This document shows, piece after piece, positions 25,995-35,221 of a stretch of DNA of 64,000 nucleotides (position 1 is the first letter of the stretch; every line of letters begins with the position of its first letter). The notes under the pieces are model-generated. The model searched no databases. It saw nothing but the letters and a program-made list of their open reading frames with translations, and had not been told where the DNA came from. Where the stretch lies: positions 310,001 through 374,000 of the forward strand of contig CABUWI010000001.1 of NCBI GenBank assembly GCA_902495245.1, written 5' to 3'. The position numbers were made by a program, and so were the translations under genes. This stretch comes from an uncultured Porphyromonadaceae bacterium (lineage in GTDB: Bacteria; Bacteroidota; Bacteroidia; Bacteroidales; Muribaculaceae).

Positions 25995-27479
25995 TCAACT
26001 GTTCTTAAGGAACTCAACGGTGGCCTCGATAAGCGGCGACATGACGGTGTCATTCTCGATGAACGGCACGAGCTTGCGATATTCGGCATGCCAGGCCTCC
26101 AGCGCGGGCGACGTGTGCAGCGGGCGGCGGAACTCGATGGCCTGGGCGGCGTTCATCAGTTCGATGGCCAGCACGCGACGGGTGTTGTCGACCACCTGCA
26201 CCAGCTTGGTGGCGCTGTTGCCGCCCATCGACACGTGGTCTTCCTGACCCTGCGACGACGGTATGCTGTCGCAACTCGTGGGCCAGCAGAGGCTCTTGCT
26301 CTGGTTGACAACCGACGCGGCAGCATACTGCGGAATCATAAAGCCGCTGTTAAGGCCGGGATTGGCCACGAGGAACGACGGCAGGTTGCGCGCCCCCGAG
26401 ATGAGGCGGAAAATCCGGCGCTCGGAAATGTTGGCCAGTTCGCTCATGGCCAGGCAGAGATAGTCCATCGGCATGGCTATCGGCTCGCCGTGGAAGTTTC
26501 CGGCCGACACAATCATGTCAAGGTCGGGAAAGACCATCGGGTTATCCGTCGGGCTGTTGATTTCGATTTCAAGCACGTTCTTCACATAGTTGAAGGCGTC
26601 TTTGACGGCACCGTGGACCTGAGGCATGCAACGGAACGAATACGGGTCCTGCACATGGGTCTTGGGGCGGCTGATGATTTCGCTGCCATCGAGCCAGCCG
26701 CGCACCGCGCGCGCCGTGGCAAGCTGCCCCGGGTGGGCGCGGACAATGTGCACCTCGTCGCAGAACGGCTCGATGCGGCCGTCAAAAGCGTCGAGGCTCA
26801 GCGCTCCGATTTTATCGGCGAGAGCGATGAGCTTCTCGGCTCCGAGCAGGGCATACATGGCGTTGGCCGCCATGAACTGCGTGCCGTTGAGCAGCGCAAG
26901 GCCCTCTTTCGAGGCAAGGCGAATGGGTTCAAGTCCCTCTTCGGCAAGAACCTCGGCCGAGGGGCGCACGTTGCCCTTGTAGTGCACCTGACCCAGTCCG
27001 AGCAAGGGCAGGCTCATGTTTGCAAGGGGCGCCAGATCGCCCGACGCACCGAGCGAGCCCTGACGGTAGACCACGGGATAGATGCCCCTGTTGTAGAAGT
27101 CGAGCAGACGATTGACCGTTTCGAGCCTGACGCCCGAATTGCCGTAGCTGAGGCTGCGCACCTTGAGCAGCAGCATGATGCGCACAATCTGCGGGTCAAG
27201 CATCTCGCCCAGGCCACACGAATGGCTTTTCACCAGGTTTTCCTGAAGGGCTGCCAGACCGTCGGCCGGCACGCTCACATTGCAGAGGCTGCCGAATCCG
27301 GTAGTGATGCCGTAGACGGGCTCGGCCGAACCGGCGATTTTTTTGTCAAGATACTCGCGACACTTTTCGATGCGCTCCACCGCCACTTGCGACAGCTCGA
27401 CGCGCACGTTATTGTCAAGTATATGTCGGAGCTGGCCAAGTGTCAGCCGTTCATCAGGGTTGATATGACAGATTTCCAT
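25995..27479 (-). CDS. hutH: Histidine ammonia-lyase
   Basis: 494 residues. The MIO prosthetic group forms from Ala145-Ser146-Gly147 in GSLGASGDLAPL, and the catalytic Tyr56 lies in YGITTGFG. The conserved segments NGTQFMAANA and PTDNPMV are present. It removes ammonia from histidine to give trans-urocanate, the first step of the pathway. It lies 30 bp after hutU on the minus strand and 5 bp before hutI. Confidence 0.96.
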   Translation of the reverse strand: MEICHINPDERLTLGQLRHILDNNVRVELSQVAVERIEKCREYLDKKIAGSAEPVYGITTGFGSLCNVSVPADGLAALQENLVKSHSCGLGEMLDPQIVRIMLLLKVRSLSYGNSGVRLETVNRLLDFYNRGIYPVVYRQGSLGASGDLAPLANMSLPLLGLGQVHYKGNVRPSAEVLAEEGLEPIRLASKEGLALLNGTQFMAANAMYALLGAEKLIALADKIGALSLDAFDGRIEPFCDEVHIVRAHPGQLATARAVRGWLDGSEIISRPKTHVQDPYSFRCMPQVHGAVKDAFNYVKNVLEIEINSPTDNPMVFPDLDMIVSAGNFHGEPIAMPMDYLCLAMSELANISERRIFRLISGARNLPSFLVANPGLNSGFMIPQYAAASVVNQSKSLCWPTSCDSIPSSQGQEDHVSMGGNSATKLVQVVDNTRRVLAIELMNAAQAIEFRRPLHTSPALEAWHAEYRKLVPFIENDTVMSPLIEATVEFLKNS

Positions 27480-27509
27480 TTTTTCTAAAAGGATATGAGG
27501 GATATTCGT

Positions 27510-29534
27510 TTATTCTGCGGTTTTGAAGGCGGCATCGATGACCTCGTCGTCAACCGTCGAAGGCATTGTTACGCACAAGTCGGGAGTGAGCTTCATCTGA
27601 CGCTCTATAGCCTTCATGGCGCCTTCGTTGCGGCCCCACGAGCGGCGGGCAATGCCGTTGTTGACGTCCCAGAACAGCATTTCGCGGATTCTGCGCTCAG
27701 CCTCCTGCGAGCCATCGATGACCATGCCGAAGCCGCCGTTGATAACCTCGCCCCACCCGACGCCGCCGCCGTTGTGAAGCGAAACCCATGTGGCGCCGCG
27801 GAATGAGTCGCCGATGACGTTCTGCACGGCCATGTCGGCACAGAACTGCGAGCCGTCGGTGATGTTAGACGTTTCGCGATAAGGCGAGTCGGTGCCCGAC
27901 ACGTCGTGATGGTCGCGGCCCAGCACTATCGGCGCGCTGATTTCGCCGCGACGAATGGCATCGTTGAAGGCGAGGGCAATGCGCGTGCGGCCCTCGGCAT
28001 CGGCATAGAGAATGCGTGCCTGTGAACCGACCACGAGGTGGTTTTCGCCGGCCTGGCGAATCCAGTGCAGGTTGTCGGCGAGCTGACCGTGAATATCGGC
28101 GGGAGCAGTGCGCAGCATCTCCTCGAGCACATCGCCGGCAATCTTGTCTGACTTTGCCAGATCGACGGGGTCGCCGCTCGTACAAACCCAACGGAAAGGT
28201 CCGAAACCGTAGTCAAAGAAGTCGGGGCCCATAATTGCCTGCACATATGAGGGATAGCGGAAGTTTTCGCCGTCTTCCGCCATGATGTCGGCGCCGGCGC
28301 GGCTTGCCTGCAGCAGAAAAGCGTTGCCATAGTCGAAGAAATACATTCCGTTGGCCGTCAGGCGATTGACAGCAGCCACATGACGGCGAAGCGAAGCGTG
28401 AACCTCTTCGGCAAACCGCTCGGGATTGTCGGCCATCATGGCCTTTGATTCTTCAAAGCTGAGCCCTGCGGGATAGTAGCCGCCGGCATATGCGTTGTGA
28501 AGCGACGTCTGGTCCGAACCGAGGTCGACATGCACGTTGTTGTCGGCGAGAAATTCCCAGAGGTCAACGACATTGCCCTGATAGGCGAACGAGACCGCCT
28601 CTTTCCGCGCCCGCGCCTCGTTGATGCGCTTCAGCAGTGCCGGCAGGTCGGTGAATACTTCGTCGACCCACCCCTGCTCATAGCGTTTCTGCACTGCCGC
28701 GGGGTTGATTTCGGCCGTAACCGAAACCACGCCGGCAATGTTGGCCGCCTTGGGCTGTGCGCCCGACATGCCGCCGAGGCCGGCCGTAACAAAGAGCATG
28801 CCGCCCAGACTGTGGTCGGCCGCCTTGCTCTGACGGCGTCCGGCGTTGAGAACGGTGATGGTGGTTCCGTGCACGATTCCCTGCGGCCCGATGTACATAT
28901 ACGAGCCGGCGGTCATCTGGCCGTATTGCGAGACGCCGAGTGCATTCAGGCGCTCCCAGTCGTCAGGCTTGCTGTAGTTGGGAATGACCATGCCGTTGGT
29001 AACCACGACGCGGGGAGCATCGGGGTGCGACGGAAAGAGGCCCAGAGGGTGGCCGGAATACATTACGAGCGTCTGGCGGTCGGTCATCTCGCTTAGATAC
29101 TTCATGACGAGCCGATATTGCGCCCAGTTCTGGAACACGGCGCCGTTGCCGCCGTAGGTAATCAGCTCGTGGGGGTGCTGGGCCACGCGCGGGTCGAGAT
29201 TGTTCTGTATCATCAGCATGATGGCCGCCGCCTGCCTGCAGCGGGCGGGATATTGGTCAATAGGCCGCGCATACATCGGGTATGTCGGACGATAGCGGTA
29301 CATATATATTCGGCCATAGCGGTGCAGCTCGTCAAGAAACTCGGGTGCGAGAACCTTGTGCTGCTCGCGGGGGAAGTAGCGCAGCGCGTTGCGCAACGCC
29401 AGGCGCTCTTGCTCGGGGTTCAGGATATGCTTGCGGCGCGGAGCGTGGTTGACATCGGGGTCATAGGGCTGCGCCGCGGGAATCTCGGCGGGTATGCCGG
29501 CTCGCAGCTCTGCCCGGAATTCTTCAAGGGTCAT
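27510..29534 (-). CDS. hutU: Urocanate hydratase
   Basis: 674 residues, longer than the roughly 550-residue proteobacterial form. Core motifs are present: YSGHPLGLFPSHPDAPR, GGMSGAQPKAANIAG for NAD binding, and the catalytic-Cys segment FRWVCTSGDP. The enzyme hydrates urocanate to imidazolone propionate using tightly bound NAD+ as electrophile. It lies 10 bp after ftcD. The N-terminal 60 residues and some internal segments are extra relative to the short form, as in related gut Bacteroidota. Confidence 0.95.
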   Translation of the reverse strand: MTLEEFRAELRAGIPAEIPAAQPYDPDVNHAPRRKHILNPEQERLALRNALRYFPREQHKVLAPEFLDELHRYGRIYMYRYRPTYPMYARPIDQYPARCRQAAAIMLMIQNNLDPRVAQHPHELITYGGNGAVFQNWAQYRLVMKYLSEMTDRQTLVMYSGHPLGLFPSHPDAPRVVVTNGMVIPNYSKPDDWERLNALGVSQYGQMTAGSYMYIGPQGIVHGTTITVLNAGRRQSKAADHSLGGMLFVTAGLGGMSGAQPKAANIAGVVSVTAEINPAAVQKRYEQGWVDEVFTDLPALLKRINEARARKEAVSFAYQGNVVDLWEFLADNNVHVDLGSDQTSLHNAYAGGYYPAGLSFEESKAMMADNPERFAEEVHASLRRHVAAVNRLTANGMYFFDYGNAFLLQASRAGADIMAEDGENFRYPSYVQAIMGPDFFDYGFGPFRWVCTSGDPVDLAKSDKIAGDVLEEMLRTAPADIHGQLADNLHWIRQAGENHLVVGSQARILYADAEGRTRIALAFNDAIRRGEISAPIVLGRDHHDVSGTDSPYRETSNITDGSQFCADMAVQNVIGDSFRGATWVSLHNGGGVGWGEVINGGFGMVIDGSQEAERRIREMLFWDVNNGIARRSWGRNEGAMKAIERQMKLTPDLCVTMPSTVDDEVIDAAFKTAE

Positions 29535-29544
29535 ATCGGTAATT

Positions 29545-31239
29545 TCAGATTTTGGAGTTTACTATTTTCATGATTTCGGCCTCGCGCCTATTGGCTTTCC
29601 CGGCCAGGGCGTCAGCCTCGGCCACGAGGCGGTCTGCCTCAAGGCGGTCTTTGAGTCCGGCGGCATTGATGCGCACGTTGAGTCCTGCGCCCAGAACGGC
29701 CGCACGGGCGGCAAGCGCGCCCACGCCGGCATCGGAGACGCTGGCGGGATTACCGGTCTCGGCCATGGCTTCACAAAGGTCAAAGCACTCACATGCGGCC
29801 TGCATGGTGCGCAGGGGCACCCGTATGGCGTTGAGAGTGGCTTCTTCCATCGCCTTGTCGCGGGCGGCCTTCTCTTCGTCGCTCCCCTTTGGCATCTGCA
29901 AAGCAGCCATGATGCGGTTGAAGGCGGCGGTGTCTTCGTCGACAAGGCCGAGCAGCGATTCCATCAGCTTCTGGCCGGAGTCGGCATAGTCGGAAAATTC
30001 CTCCCAGCGGTCGTCCCAGCCGGCTTTGTGGGCGCTGAGGTTGGCCACCATGGTGCCCAGAGCCGCCGCGAGAGCGCCCATATATGCCGAGACGGAACCG
30101 CCGCCGGGTGCCGGAGACTCTGAGGACGTCTCCTCGGCAAAGGCCGTAACGGAAAGGTCGACAAGCCGATTTTCCGCCTCGGCAGCGATGAGCGATTCGA
30201 TTATTTTTTCTTCGGGTTTGAAAGGCGCCAGTTCGTCAAGGCCCATCGACTTGACTGCAATGCGCATGATTTCGTGTTCCGGAAGGCCGGTCGAACGCTG
30301 CTGCTTGTGCAGGAAGTAGCGTCCGGCCTCGATGATGGCGCGCTTGGGCACGAGGCCCACAATCTCAGTGCCGGTTACGCGGAGGCCGCGTGCGGCGGCT
30401 GCGCGACACACTTCGTCGAACGCCACGTGCAGGGGCGTGCGGTTAATGTCGGTGATGTTCATCGACACCTGTGCGATGCCATATTCGTCGATGAACCAGC
30501 CTATGGCCTTCGTGCCGGGCAGAGTGCCGGGAATCATGATGGTGTTGCCGTCGGCGTCTTTCATCGGCTTGCCGTTGGGCTTGCCGCCTTCGCGTTTGGG
30601 TCGGCCTTTTTCGCGCACGTCAAAGGCGATGGCATTGGCGCGACGCGTGCTGGTCGTGTTGAGATTGAAGTTGACGGCTATCAGGAAGTCGCGGGCACCG
30701 ACAACGGTCGCACCGGTGCGCGCCACACCTTCGTCATACGGACGGTCGCCGAAGTCAGGCGCAAGCCCGGGGTGATTCATCTTTTCGGGCAGAGCCTCAT
30801 ACTCACCCTTGCGGCACACGGCAAGATTGCGACGCTCGGGCGTGAATGCCGCCGCCTCGTAGCAATAGGTCGGCACATTCAGCTCGTCGGCTATGCGCTT
30901 TGCAAGGTCGCGTGCCATGGCCGCACATTCTTCAAGAGTGATGCCGGCAACGGGAATGAGAGGCAACACGTCGGTGGCGCCCATGCGGGGGTGAGCGCCG
31001 TGGTGCACGCTCATGTCAATGAGTTCAGCCGCGCGGCGCACGCCGCGAAAGGCGGCCTCGACCACATCTTCCGGCTCACCGACAAAGGTAACGACCGTGC
31101 GGTTGGTGGCCTCGCCGGGGTCAACGTCGAGCAGCCTGACGCCCTTCACCGACTCAATGGCGTCGGTTATCTCCTTAATTACTTTCGGGTTGCGCCCTTC
31201 GCTGAAGTTGGGCACACATTCTATGATACGTTTGGTCAT
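29545..31239 (-). CDS. ftcD: Bifunctional glutamate formimidoyltransferase / formimidoyl-THF cyclodeaminase
   Basis: 564 residues with two domains. Residues 1 to about 325 are the formimidoyltransferase (start IIECVPNFSEGRN; catalytic His83 in HHGAHPRMGATD). After a linker, residues about 350-564 are the cyclodeaminase (ETSSESPAPGGGSVSAYMGALAAAL). The fused enzyme moves the formimino group to tetrahydrofolate and releases ammonia, giving methenyl-THF and glutamate. First gene of the hut operon, so this bacterium uses the folate-linked route rather than formimidoylglutamase. Confidence 0.95.
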   Translation of the reverse strand: MTKRIIECVPNFSEGRNPKVIKEITDAIESVKGVRLLDVDPGEATNRTVVTFVGEPEDVVEAAFRGVRRAAELIDMSVHHGAHPRMGATDVLPLIPVAGITLEECAAMARDLAKRIADELNVPTYCYEAAAFTPERRNLAVCRKGEYEALPEKMNHPGLAPDFGDRPYDEGVARTGATVVGARDFLIAVNFNLNTTSTRRANAIAFDVREKGRPKREGGKPNGKPMKDADGNTIMIPGTLPGTKAIGWFIDEYGIAQVSMNITDINRTPLHVAFDEVCRAAAARGLRVTGTEIVGLVPKRAIIEAGRYFLHKQQRSTGLPEHEIMRIAVKSMGLDELAPFKPEEKIIESLIAAEAENRLVDLSVTAFAEETSSESPAPGGGSVSAYMGALAAALGTMVANLSAHKAGWDDRWEEFSDYADSGQKLMESLLGLVDEDTAAFNRIMAALQMPKGSDEEKAARDKAMEEATLNAIRVPLRTMQAACECFDLCEAMAETGNPASVSDAGVGALAARAAVLGAGLNVRINAAGLKDRLEADRLVAEADALAGKANRREAEIMKIVNSKI

Positions 31240-31270
31240 ATTTTTGTTTGGTATTGTTTTAAGGTCTATG

Positions 31271-31278
31271 CAAAGTTA
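31271..31278 (-). promoter_or_regulatory. -7 element of the hut operon
   Basis: On the minus strand TAACTTTG (31278-31271) matches the consensus, 32 bp before the ftcD start. No good -33 box. It overlaps a divergent promoter for the rhomboid operon, so both share about 100 bp of control DNA. Confidence 0.55.
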
Positions 31279-31302
31279 CATAAAAAATCGAGATTTTTTG
31301 CG

Positions 31303-31310
31303 TAAATTTG
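31303..31310 (+). promoter_or_regulatory. -7 element of the rhomboid operon
   Basis: TAAATTTG preceded by TTTTTTGCG, the same extended form seen before bamD and dnaN. It lies 20 bp upstream of the ATG at 31330. Confidence 0.6.
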
Positions 31311-31329
31311 CAGTCAAATTCGACTCAAC

Positions 31330-32073
31330 ATGAACTCATTTTTCAGAAATATACCTCCGGTTACAAAAAACCTGCTGATCATCAACGTCATCGTGTGGCT
31401 CATTTGTGCCCTGATGCCGTCGTTCGGCCATACGCTAAACCGCGTGTGCGCGCTTCATTATTTCATTTCGCCCGACTTCCGCTTCTGGCAGCCGATTACC
31501 TACATGTTCATGCATGCCGGCTTCACCCACATTTTCTTCAATATGTTCGGCGTGGTCATGTTCGGTGCCACAATCGAACGCGTATTCGGCTCGGCGCGCT
31601 ATCTGCTTTTCTATCTGACGGTCGGCGTCGGCGCCGCGCTGGTTCAGGAGGGCGTCTACGCAATATGGATTTCCAACCTCGCCAAGGGTCTGCCCGACGG
31701 GCTGACGCTGAGCGCCGTTGCCGACGAAGGCGCGCGTCTGGTGTCGCAGGGCATGAACTGGGTGCAAGAGCCTCTGGCTTCGCTTAATCTGGCAATCAAC
31801 ACGCCGACGGTCGGTGCCTCGGGTTCGCTATATGGCATACTACTCGCTTTTGCTATGCTATTTCCCAACATGCCTATCTACTTATATTTCCTCGTGCCCA
31901 TAAAGGCAAAATGGCTCGTATTGGGTTTTGGTCTGCTGGAGCTATTCTTCGGTATCACGGGCATTCAGAGTACGGTGGCCCACTTCGCTCATCTCGGCGG
32001 CATGATTGTCGCGCTGCTGCTCATTATCTACTGGCGCAAGAAAGGAGAAATCAACCGTGGGCCGCTTTATTAA
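31330..32073 (+). CDS. Rhomboid family intramembrane serine protease
   Basis: 247 residues with about six membrane helices. The catalytic Ser is in VGASGSLYGIL (helix 4) and the His in VAHFAHLGGM (helix 6); ADAGFTHIFFN-like MHAGFTHIFFNM supplies the conserved loop. Rhomboids cut substrate membrane helices within the bilayer. A long loop (about residues 110-150) before the catalytic helix is larger than in GlpG. It overlaps a second rhomboid by 17 bp. Confidence 0.92.
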   Translation: MNSFFRNIPPVTKNLLIINVIVWLICALMPSFGHTLNRVCALHYFISPDFRFWQPITYMFMHAGFTHIFFNMFGVVMFGATIERVFGSARYLLFYLTVGVGAALVQEGVYAIWISNLAKGLPDGLTLSAVADEGARLVSQGMNWVQEPLASLNLAINTPTVGASGSLYGILLAFAMLFPNMPIYLYFLVPIKAKWLVLGFGLLELFFGITGIQSTVAHFAHLGGMIVALLLIIYWRKKGEINRGPLY

Positions 32074-32770
32074 GAGTGCCGTCGGCGGCCTCATCGCCGC
32101 CAACGCGCTGATGTTTCTGCTTCTCCACGTCGCAATAGCCATATGGGGCGCAACGGCAGCCGATTGGTTCGGCATACGCGCGTCGGGGCCATGGCTCTGG
32201 ACGCCGCTGACCTATATGTTCACCAATGCATCGGTGTGGGACCTCCTTTTCAACATGTTATGGCTATGGCTTTTCAGCCGCATCATGTTGGAATTCACCT
32301 CGGGCGGACGACTGGTTGCCGCCTATGTCGTCGGCGGCCTCGCCGGCGCGGCAACATATCTTGTCGCCGCTCTGGCCGGAATGTGTGGCGGAGTGCTGTT
32401 CGGCGCCAGCGCGGCCGTGATTGCGATTGTGGTTTACGGAGCCGTGAGAGTGCCATACCTGAAACTGAACCTGATGTTCTTCGGCGCGGTTTCAGTGAAA
32501 GCCATCGCCTTAATAACAGTGGCGTTAAGCATGATTTCGTTCGTCGCCGGCAATATCGGCGGCGGTTTCGCCCACTTGGGCGGAGCCGTCGGAGGCGCCG
32601 TTTTCGCCCTCGTCGACAAGCGCCGTCGCCGTTTCCGCATCGTAAAACCGGCCAAAAACAAAGGCGAGAAGAGCCTCGACGAGCTGCTCGACAAGGTGAG
32701 ACAATCAGGCTACGCGTCGCTGACCACCGACGAGCGCCGTCAACTTTTAGACTACAGCAAACGCCTATGA
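32057..32770 (+). CDS. Second rhomboid family protease
   Basis: 237 residues from GTG 32057, chosen because the first membrane helix begins soon after and the upstream in-frame ATG lies in the previous gene in a shadow segment. The catalytic Ser is in FGASAAVIA and the His in GGGFAHLGGAVGG, so the dyad is intact. The C-terminal SLDELLDKVRQSGYASLT segment resembles the small soluble tail found on many Bacteroidota rhomboids. Translationally coupled to the next gene through ATGA. Confidence 0.85.
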   Translation: MGRFIKSAVGGLIAANALMFLLLHVAIAIWGATAADWFGIRASGPWLWTPLTYMFTNASVWDLLFNMLWLWLFSRIMLEFTSGGRLVAAYVVGGLAGAATYLVAALAGMCGGVLFGASAAVIAIVVYGAVRVPYLKLNLMFFGAVSVKAIALITVALSMISFVAGNIGGGFAHLGGAVGGAVFALVDKRRRRFRIVKPAKNKGEKSLDELLDKVRQSGYASLTTDERRQLLDYSKRL

Positions 32771-33930
32771 ACAGACTGCGCCAATTCCGCCAACTGCTCC
32801 ACGGCGCGTTTCTGCCTCTGTGGATTGCGCTCAACACGCTCGTGGCCGGCATAACCGTGTTCAGCGGCTACGGCGGCTACGTCGACCAGGAATACATGCC
32901 GTTTGCCGGCGTAGTGGCCATGACGTTCCCGGCATGGTATCTGGCATGCGTGATTCTGCTGCTGATTGACCTCGTAATATGCCGCGCGGCGGCCTTGGCG
33001 CCACTGGCGGCGCTGATTGCGGCGCTGAAGCCGTTTCTCGTGTTCAGCCCGATTAACTTCGGCCACTACACTCCCGACCCGGCCGACGCCGACCGCACGT
33101 TCAAAATTCTGAGCTACAACACGCTCAGCTTTGTCGACGACGAAAAACTGTCAACACCCGACTTCAACCGCACCATGCATCAGGTGCTCGCGTCGGGCGC
33201 CGACGCCGTGGTGATGCTCGAATTTGAGAATCAGGGCAAGCTGACCAAGTTCGTGCCTCAGACGCAGATTGATTCGCTACATGCAATCTACCCTTATTTC
33301 GAGCGCGGAGGCCTTGGGACAGTGCTGTTCTCCAAACGCCCCATCTTGCACATCACTCCGCCCGAACACATTCACAGCCGCGGCTCGATTGAGGCGTTCC
33401 GCACCCAGGTGGCAGGGCGGCCGATAAATATTTTCGGCGTTCATCTCGAGTCAATCGGGCTCGACGCCAACGATAAGGAACTCTATCGCGAGCTGACCGA
33501 CAAGAACGTCATCGACAATAAAAACGTCAGCTACGAACGCGTCAGGAAGCAACTCATCGACAAGCTCTACGGCGCGTTCTCCCACCGCGCGTGGCAGGCA
33601 AAAATGCTGCGCAGCTACATCGAACAGCTTGGCGGCGACGCCATAGTGTGCGGCGATTTCAATGATATTCCGGGCTGCCGCACGATTCATATTCTTGAGC
33701 AAATAGGCATGAAAGACGCCTATTCAGAGCTTGCCACCGGACCGACAATCACATTTAACGCCCCTCATTTCTACTTCCGTATCGACCACGTTCTGTGGCG
33801 CGGGAACTTCCGCGCCGTCGACATAGAAAGAGGCAATGTGGCCTCCAGCGACCATTATCCGCTGCTCACGACATTTGTATGGGACGCCGACGCCGCCTCC
33901 GCGCCTCAGCAAGAGGGCACGAAAGACTGA
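32767..33930 (+). CDS. Membrane-anchored endonuclease/exonuclease/phosphatase (EEP) family protein
   Basis: 387 residues from ATG 32767, which overlaps the rhomboid stop. Three N-terminal hydrophobic helices (about 15-105) are followed by an EEP domain: ILSYNTLSF, MLEFENQ (metal Glu), CGDFNDIP near 300, and a terminal SDHYPL with catalytic His. Bacteroidota relatives follow rhomboid genes in many genomes. Substrate unknown: EEP members cleave DNA, RNA or phosphoinositides. Its last 25 bp overlap the convergent XRE gene. Confidence 0.88.
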   Translation: MNRLRQFRQLLHGAFLPLWIALNTLVAGITVFSGYGGYVDQEYMPFAGVVAMTFPAWYLACVILLLIDLVICRAAALAPLAALIAALKPFLVFSPINFGHYTPDPADADRTFKILSYNTLSFVDDEKLSTPDFNRTMHQVLASGADAVVMLEFENQGKLTKFVPQTQIDSLHAIYPYFERGGLGTVLFSKRPILHITPPEHIHSRGSIEAFRTQVAGRPINIFGVHLESIGLDANDKELYRELTDKNVIDNKNVSYERVRKQLIDKLYGAFSHRAWQAKMLRSYIEQLGGDAIVCGDFNDIPGCRTIHILEQIGMKDAYSELATGPTITFNAPHFYFRIDHVLWRGNFRAVDIERGNVASSDHYPLLTTFVWDADAASAPQQEGTKD

Positions 33931-34439
33931 AACGAATTGTCGGAATAGAAGACCACAATATTTACAATAGACTTTGAGCCGTCTGCCGGAATAGTTACGA
34001 CCGGAGCACTCTTGTCGCCCGAGGCTTCCGAATCAGGGCCGTCAGGGTCTTCTTCATCAAAAATCAAAGGCTCGTGCATTGCCGCAGGCCCGAAAAGCCC
34101 TCCGTCTTCCTCAACGGTCTCTGTAGACGCAGCGGCCTCAGACAGGCCTAAAACACTGTTAACAGAGGGTTTTGCGGCGTTTTGACCGGCATTTTGAGCC
34201 GCCGAGAATGCGATATTTGCCGTCGACTCCATCTGTCCCTCGCCAAAAAGCAACCACAGAATGCTTAACGTAGGGTAAGCGTTGTGAATTTTTGCAATTA
34301 CAGCATCAGAAATCTTTTTATTCCTGCCGCTCAACAATTGAGAAAGAGAAGGGCGGGGAATGCCGCAATTGTCGGCAAACTGCGTGCTGCCGATGCCATG
34401 GGCCTCCATAAACGTAATCAGACGATTTACAATATCCAT
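33906..34439 (-). CDS. XRE-type helix-turn-helix regulator
   Basis: 177 residues from ATG 34439, the first Met downstream of an exact promoter. Residues 1-70 form an XRE/Cro-like DNA-binding domain (STQFADNCGIPRPSLSQLLSGRNKKISD). The middle is Ala/Glu/Asp-rich and probably disordered, and the tail has a short hydrophobic strand (IVNIVVFYSDN). Such single-domain regulators are frequent in Bacteroidota; the target is unknown. Its 3' end overlaps the convergent EEP gene by 25 bp. Confidence 0.78.
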   Translation of the reverse strand: MDIVNRLITFMEAHGIGSTQFADNCGIPRPSLSQLLSGRNKKISDAVIAKIHNAYPTLSILWLLFGEGQMESTANIAFSAAQNAGQNAAKPSVNSVLGLSEAAASTETVEEDGGLFGPAAMHEPLIFDEEDPDGPDSEASGDKSAPVVTIPADGSKSIVNIVVFYSDNSFQSFVPSC

Positions 34440-34469
34440 TTCTGTTTGCAATTTGTAATTATCACGTTG

Positions 34470-34500
34470 CAAAGTTAAACATAAAAATCGAAACTGCAAA
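34470..34500 (-). promoter_or_regulatory. Promoter for the XRE regulator
   Basis: On the minus strand TTTG (34500-34497), 19-nt spacer, TAACTTTG (34477-34470): full consensus. The transcript would begin about 25 bp before the ATG at 34439. Confidence 0.75.
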
Positions 34501-35221
34501 ATTTATTTATGCAAATTAAAAATAGCTATTTGCAAATTCAACGGTTCGCTTTTGCAAATCAGCACAGCCGACAGACTGCAACGAACGGTAAAAGACGGCT
34601 TAATACATTATAGCAATTGTTGAGATAAATTACGCTTTTACATTGATTATGTGCAATTTGCGACCCAACCGTTATATTTATAAGTGTTATAAATCTTATA
34701 AATCTTATAAAATACGAATCATTGCTTTAGGTTTAATGTGATAAATTAGGTGATTTTCAATATATTATACAATAAGTTAAATTGTTTTAACTGCCAGATA
34801 TTCTTATTTGAAAACAATTTGCACTCCGAAAGAGTCCGGGATTGGAAAGTCATCTTTTACAGGGCGCGTTTGTAAAATTGCAATTGCAATACGGTAAATC
34901 ATTTTGCAAACTTTGCTTTTGCGAATAGCCCGCACGTTTTAACATTTCTAAAATTTTGCAGTCAGAAAATTTTCTGTTTTCAAAATCATCTGCATTGTTT
35001 TGAATTGCAAACGAAAACCGCAAACTTCGTGCGTTTTCTATTTCGTAAAAATTCGGCAATACTTTCAACGAACGCTAAGGTTTCTGTAACCTATATAAAT
35101 TTCAACGAATTACAAAACTATTAGGTTCAAAATCGGGCCATTTTGAGCCTCTGAGAATCGAATATTTGCTAAAAACCCGCAATTCAATACGAATCTACCC
35201 TATTCTCGCGTTAATAAGGAG
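34501..35221. other. AT-rich intergenic region
   Basis: About 720 bp without a convincing gene. It holds repeated TTTGCAA/TTGCAAA words, a TATAAATCT short tandem repeat near 34680-34712, and a 14-bp palindrome ATTGCAATTGCAAT at 34877-34890. Composition is far more AT-rich than the flanking coding DNA. No tRNA, transposase or riboswitch could be recognised. Confidence 0.6.
34850..35068 (-). CDS. Small hypothetical ORF (72 codons), doubtful
   Basis: The frame encodes a Cys- and Lys-containing peptide (begins MKVLPNFYEIENARSL, ends FTNAPCKR) with no signal peptide or membrane helix. It has a natural-looking amino acid mix despite the AT-rich DNA, but no promoter or ribosome site is evident and it overlaps the palindrome at 34877. 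It may be a degraded gene end or noncoding. Not recognised. Confidence 0.2.
   Translation of the reverse strand: MKVLPNFYEIENARSLRFSFAIQNNADDFENRKFSDCKILEMLKRAGYSQKQSLQNDLPYCNCNFTNAPCKR

Noticed and set aside
26088..27488. 466-codon plus-strand ORF opposite hutH
   Set aside because: Shadow of hutH in GC-rich DNA; His/Arg/Gly-rich composition and no family features.
32143..32766. Upstream extension of the EEP frame giving a 595-residue protein
   Set aside because: The extension is out of frame with the second rhomboid and Arg/His-rich; ATG 32767 overlaps the rhomboid stop and begins a plausible membrane helix.
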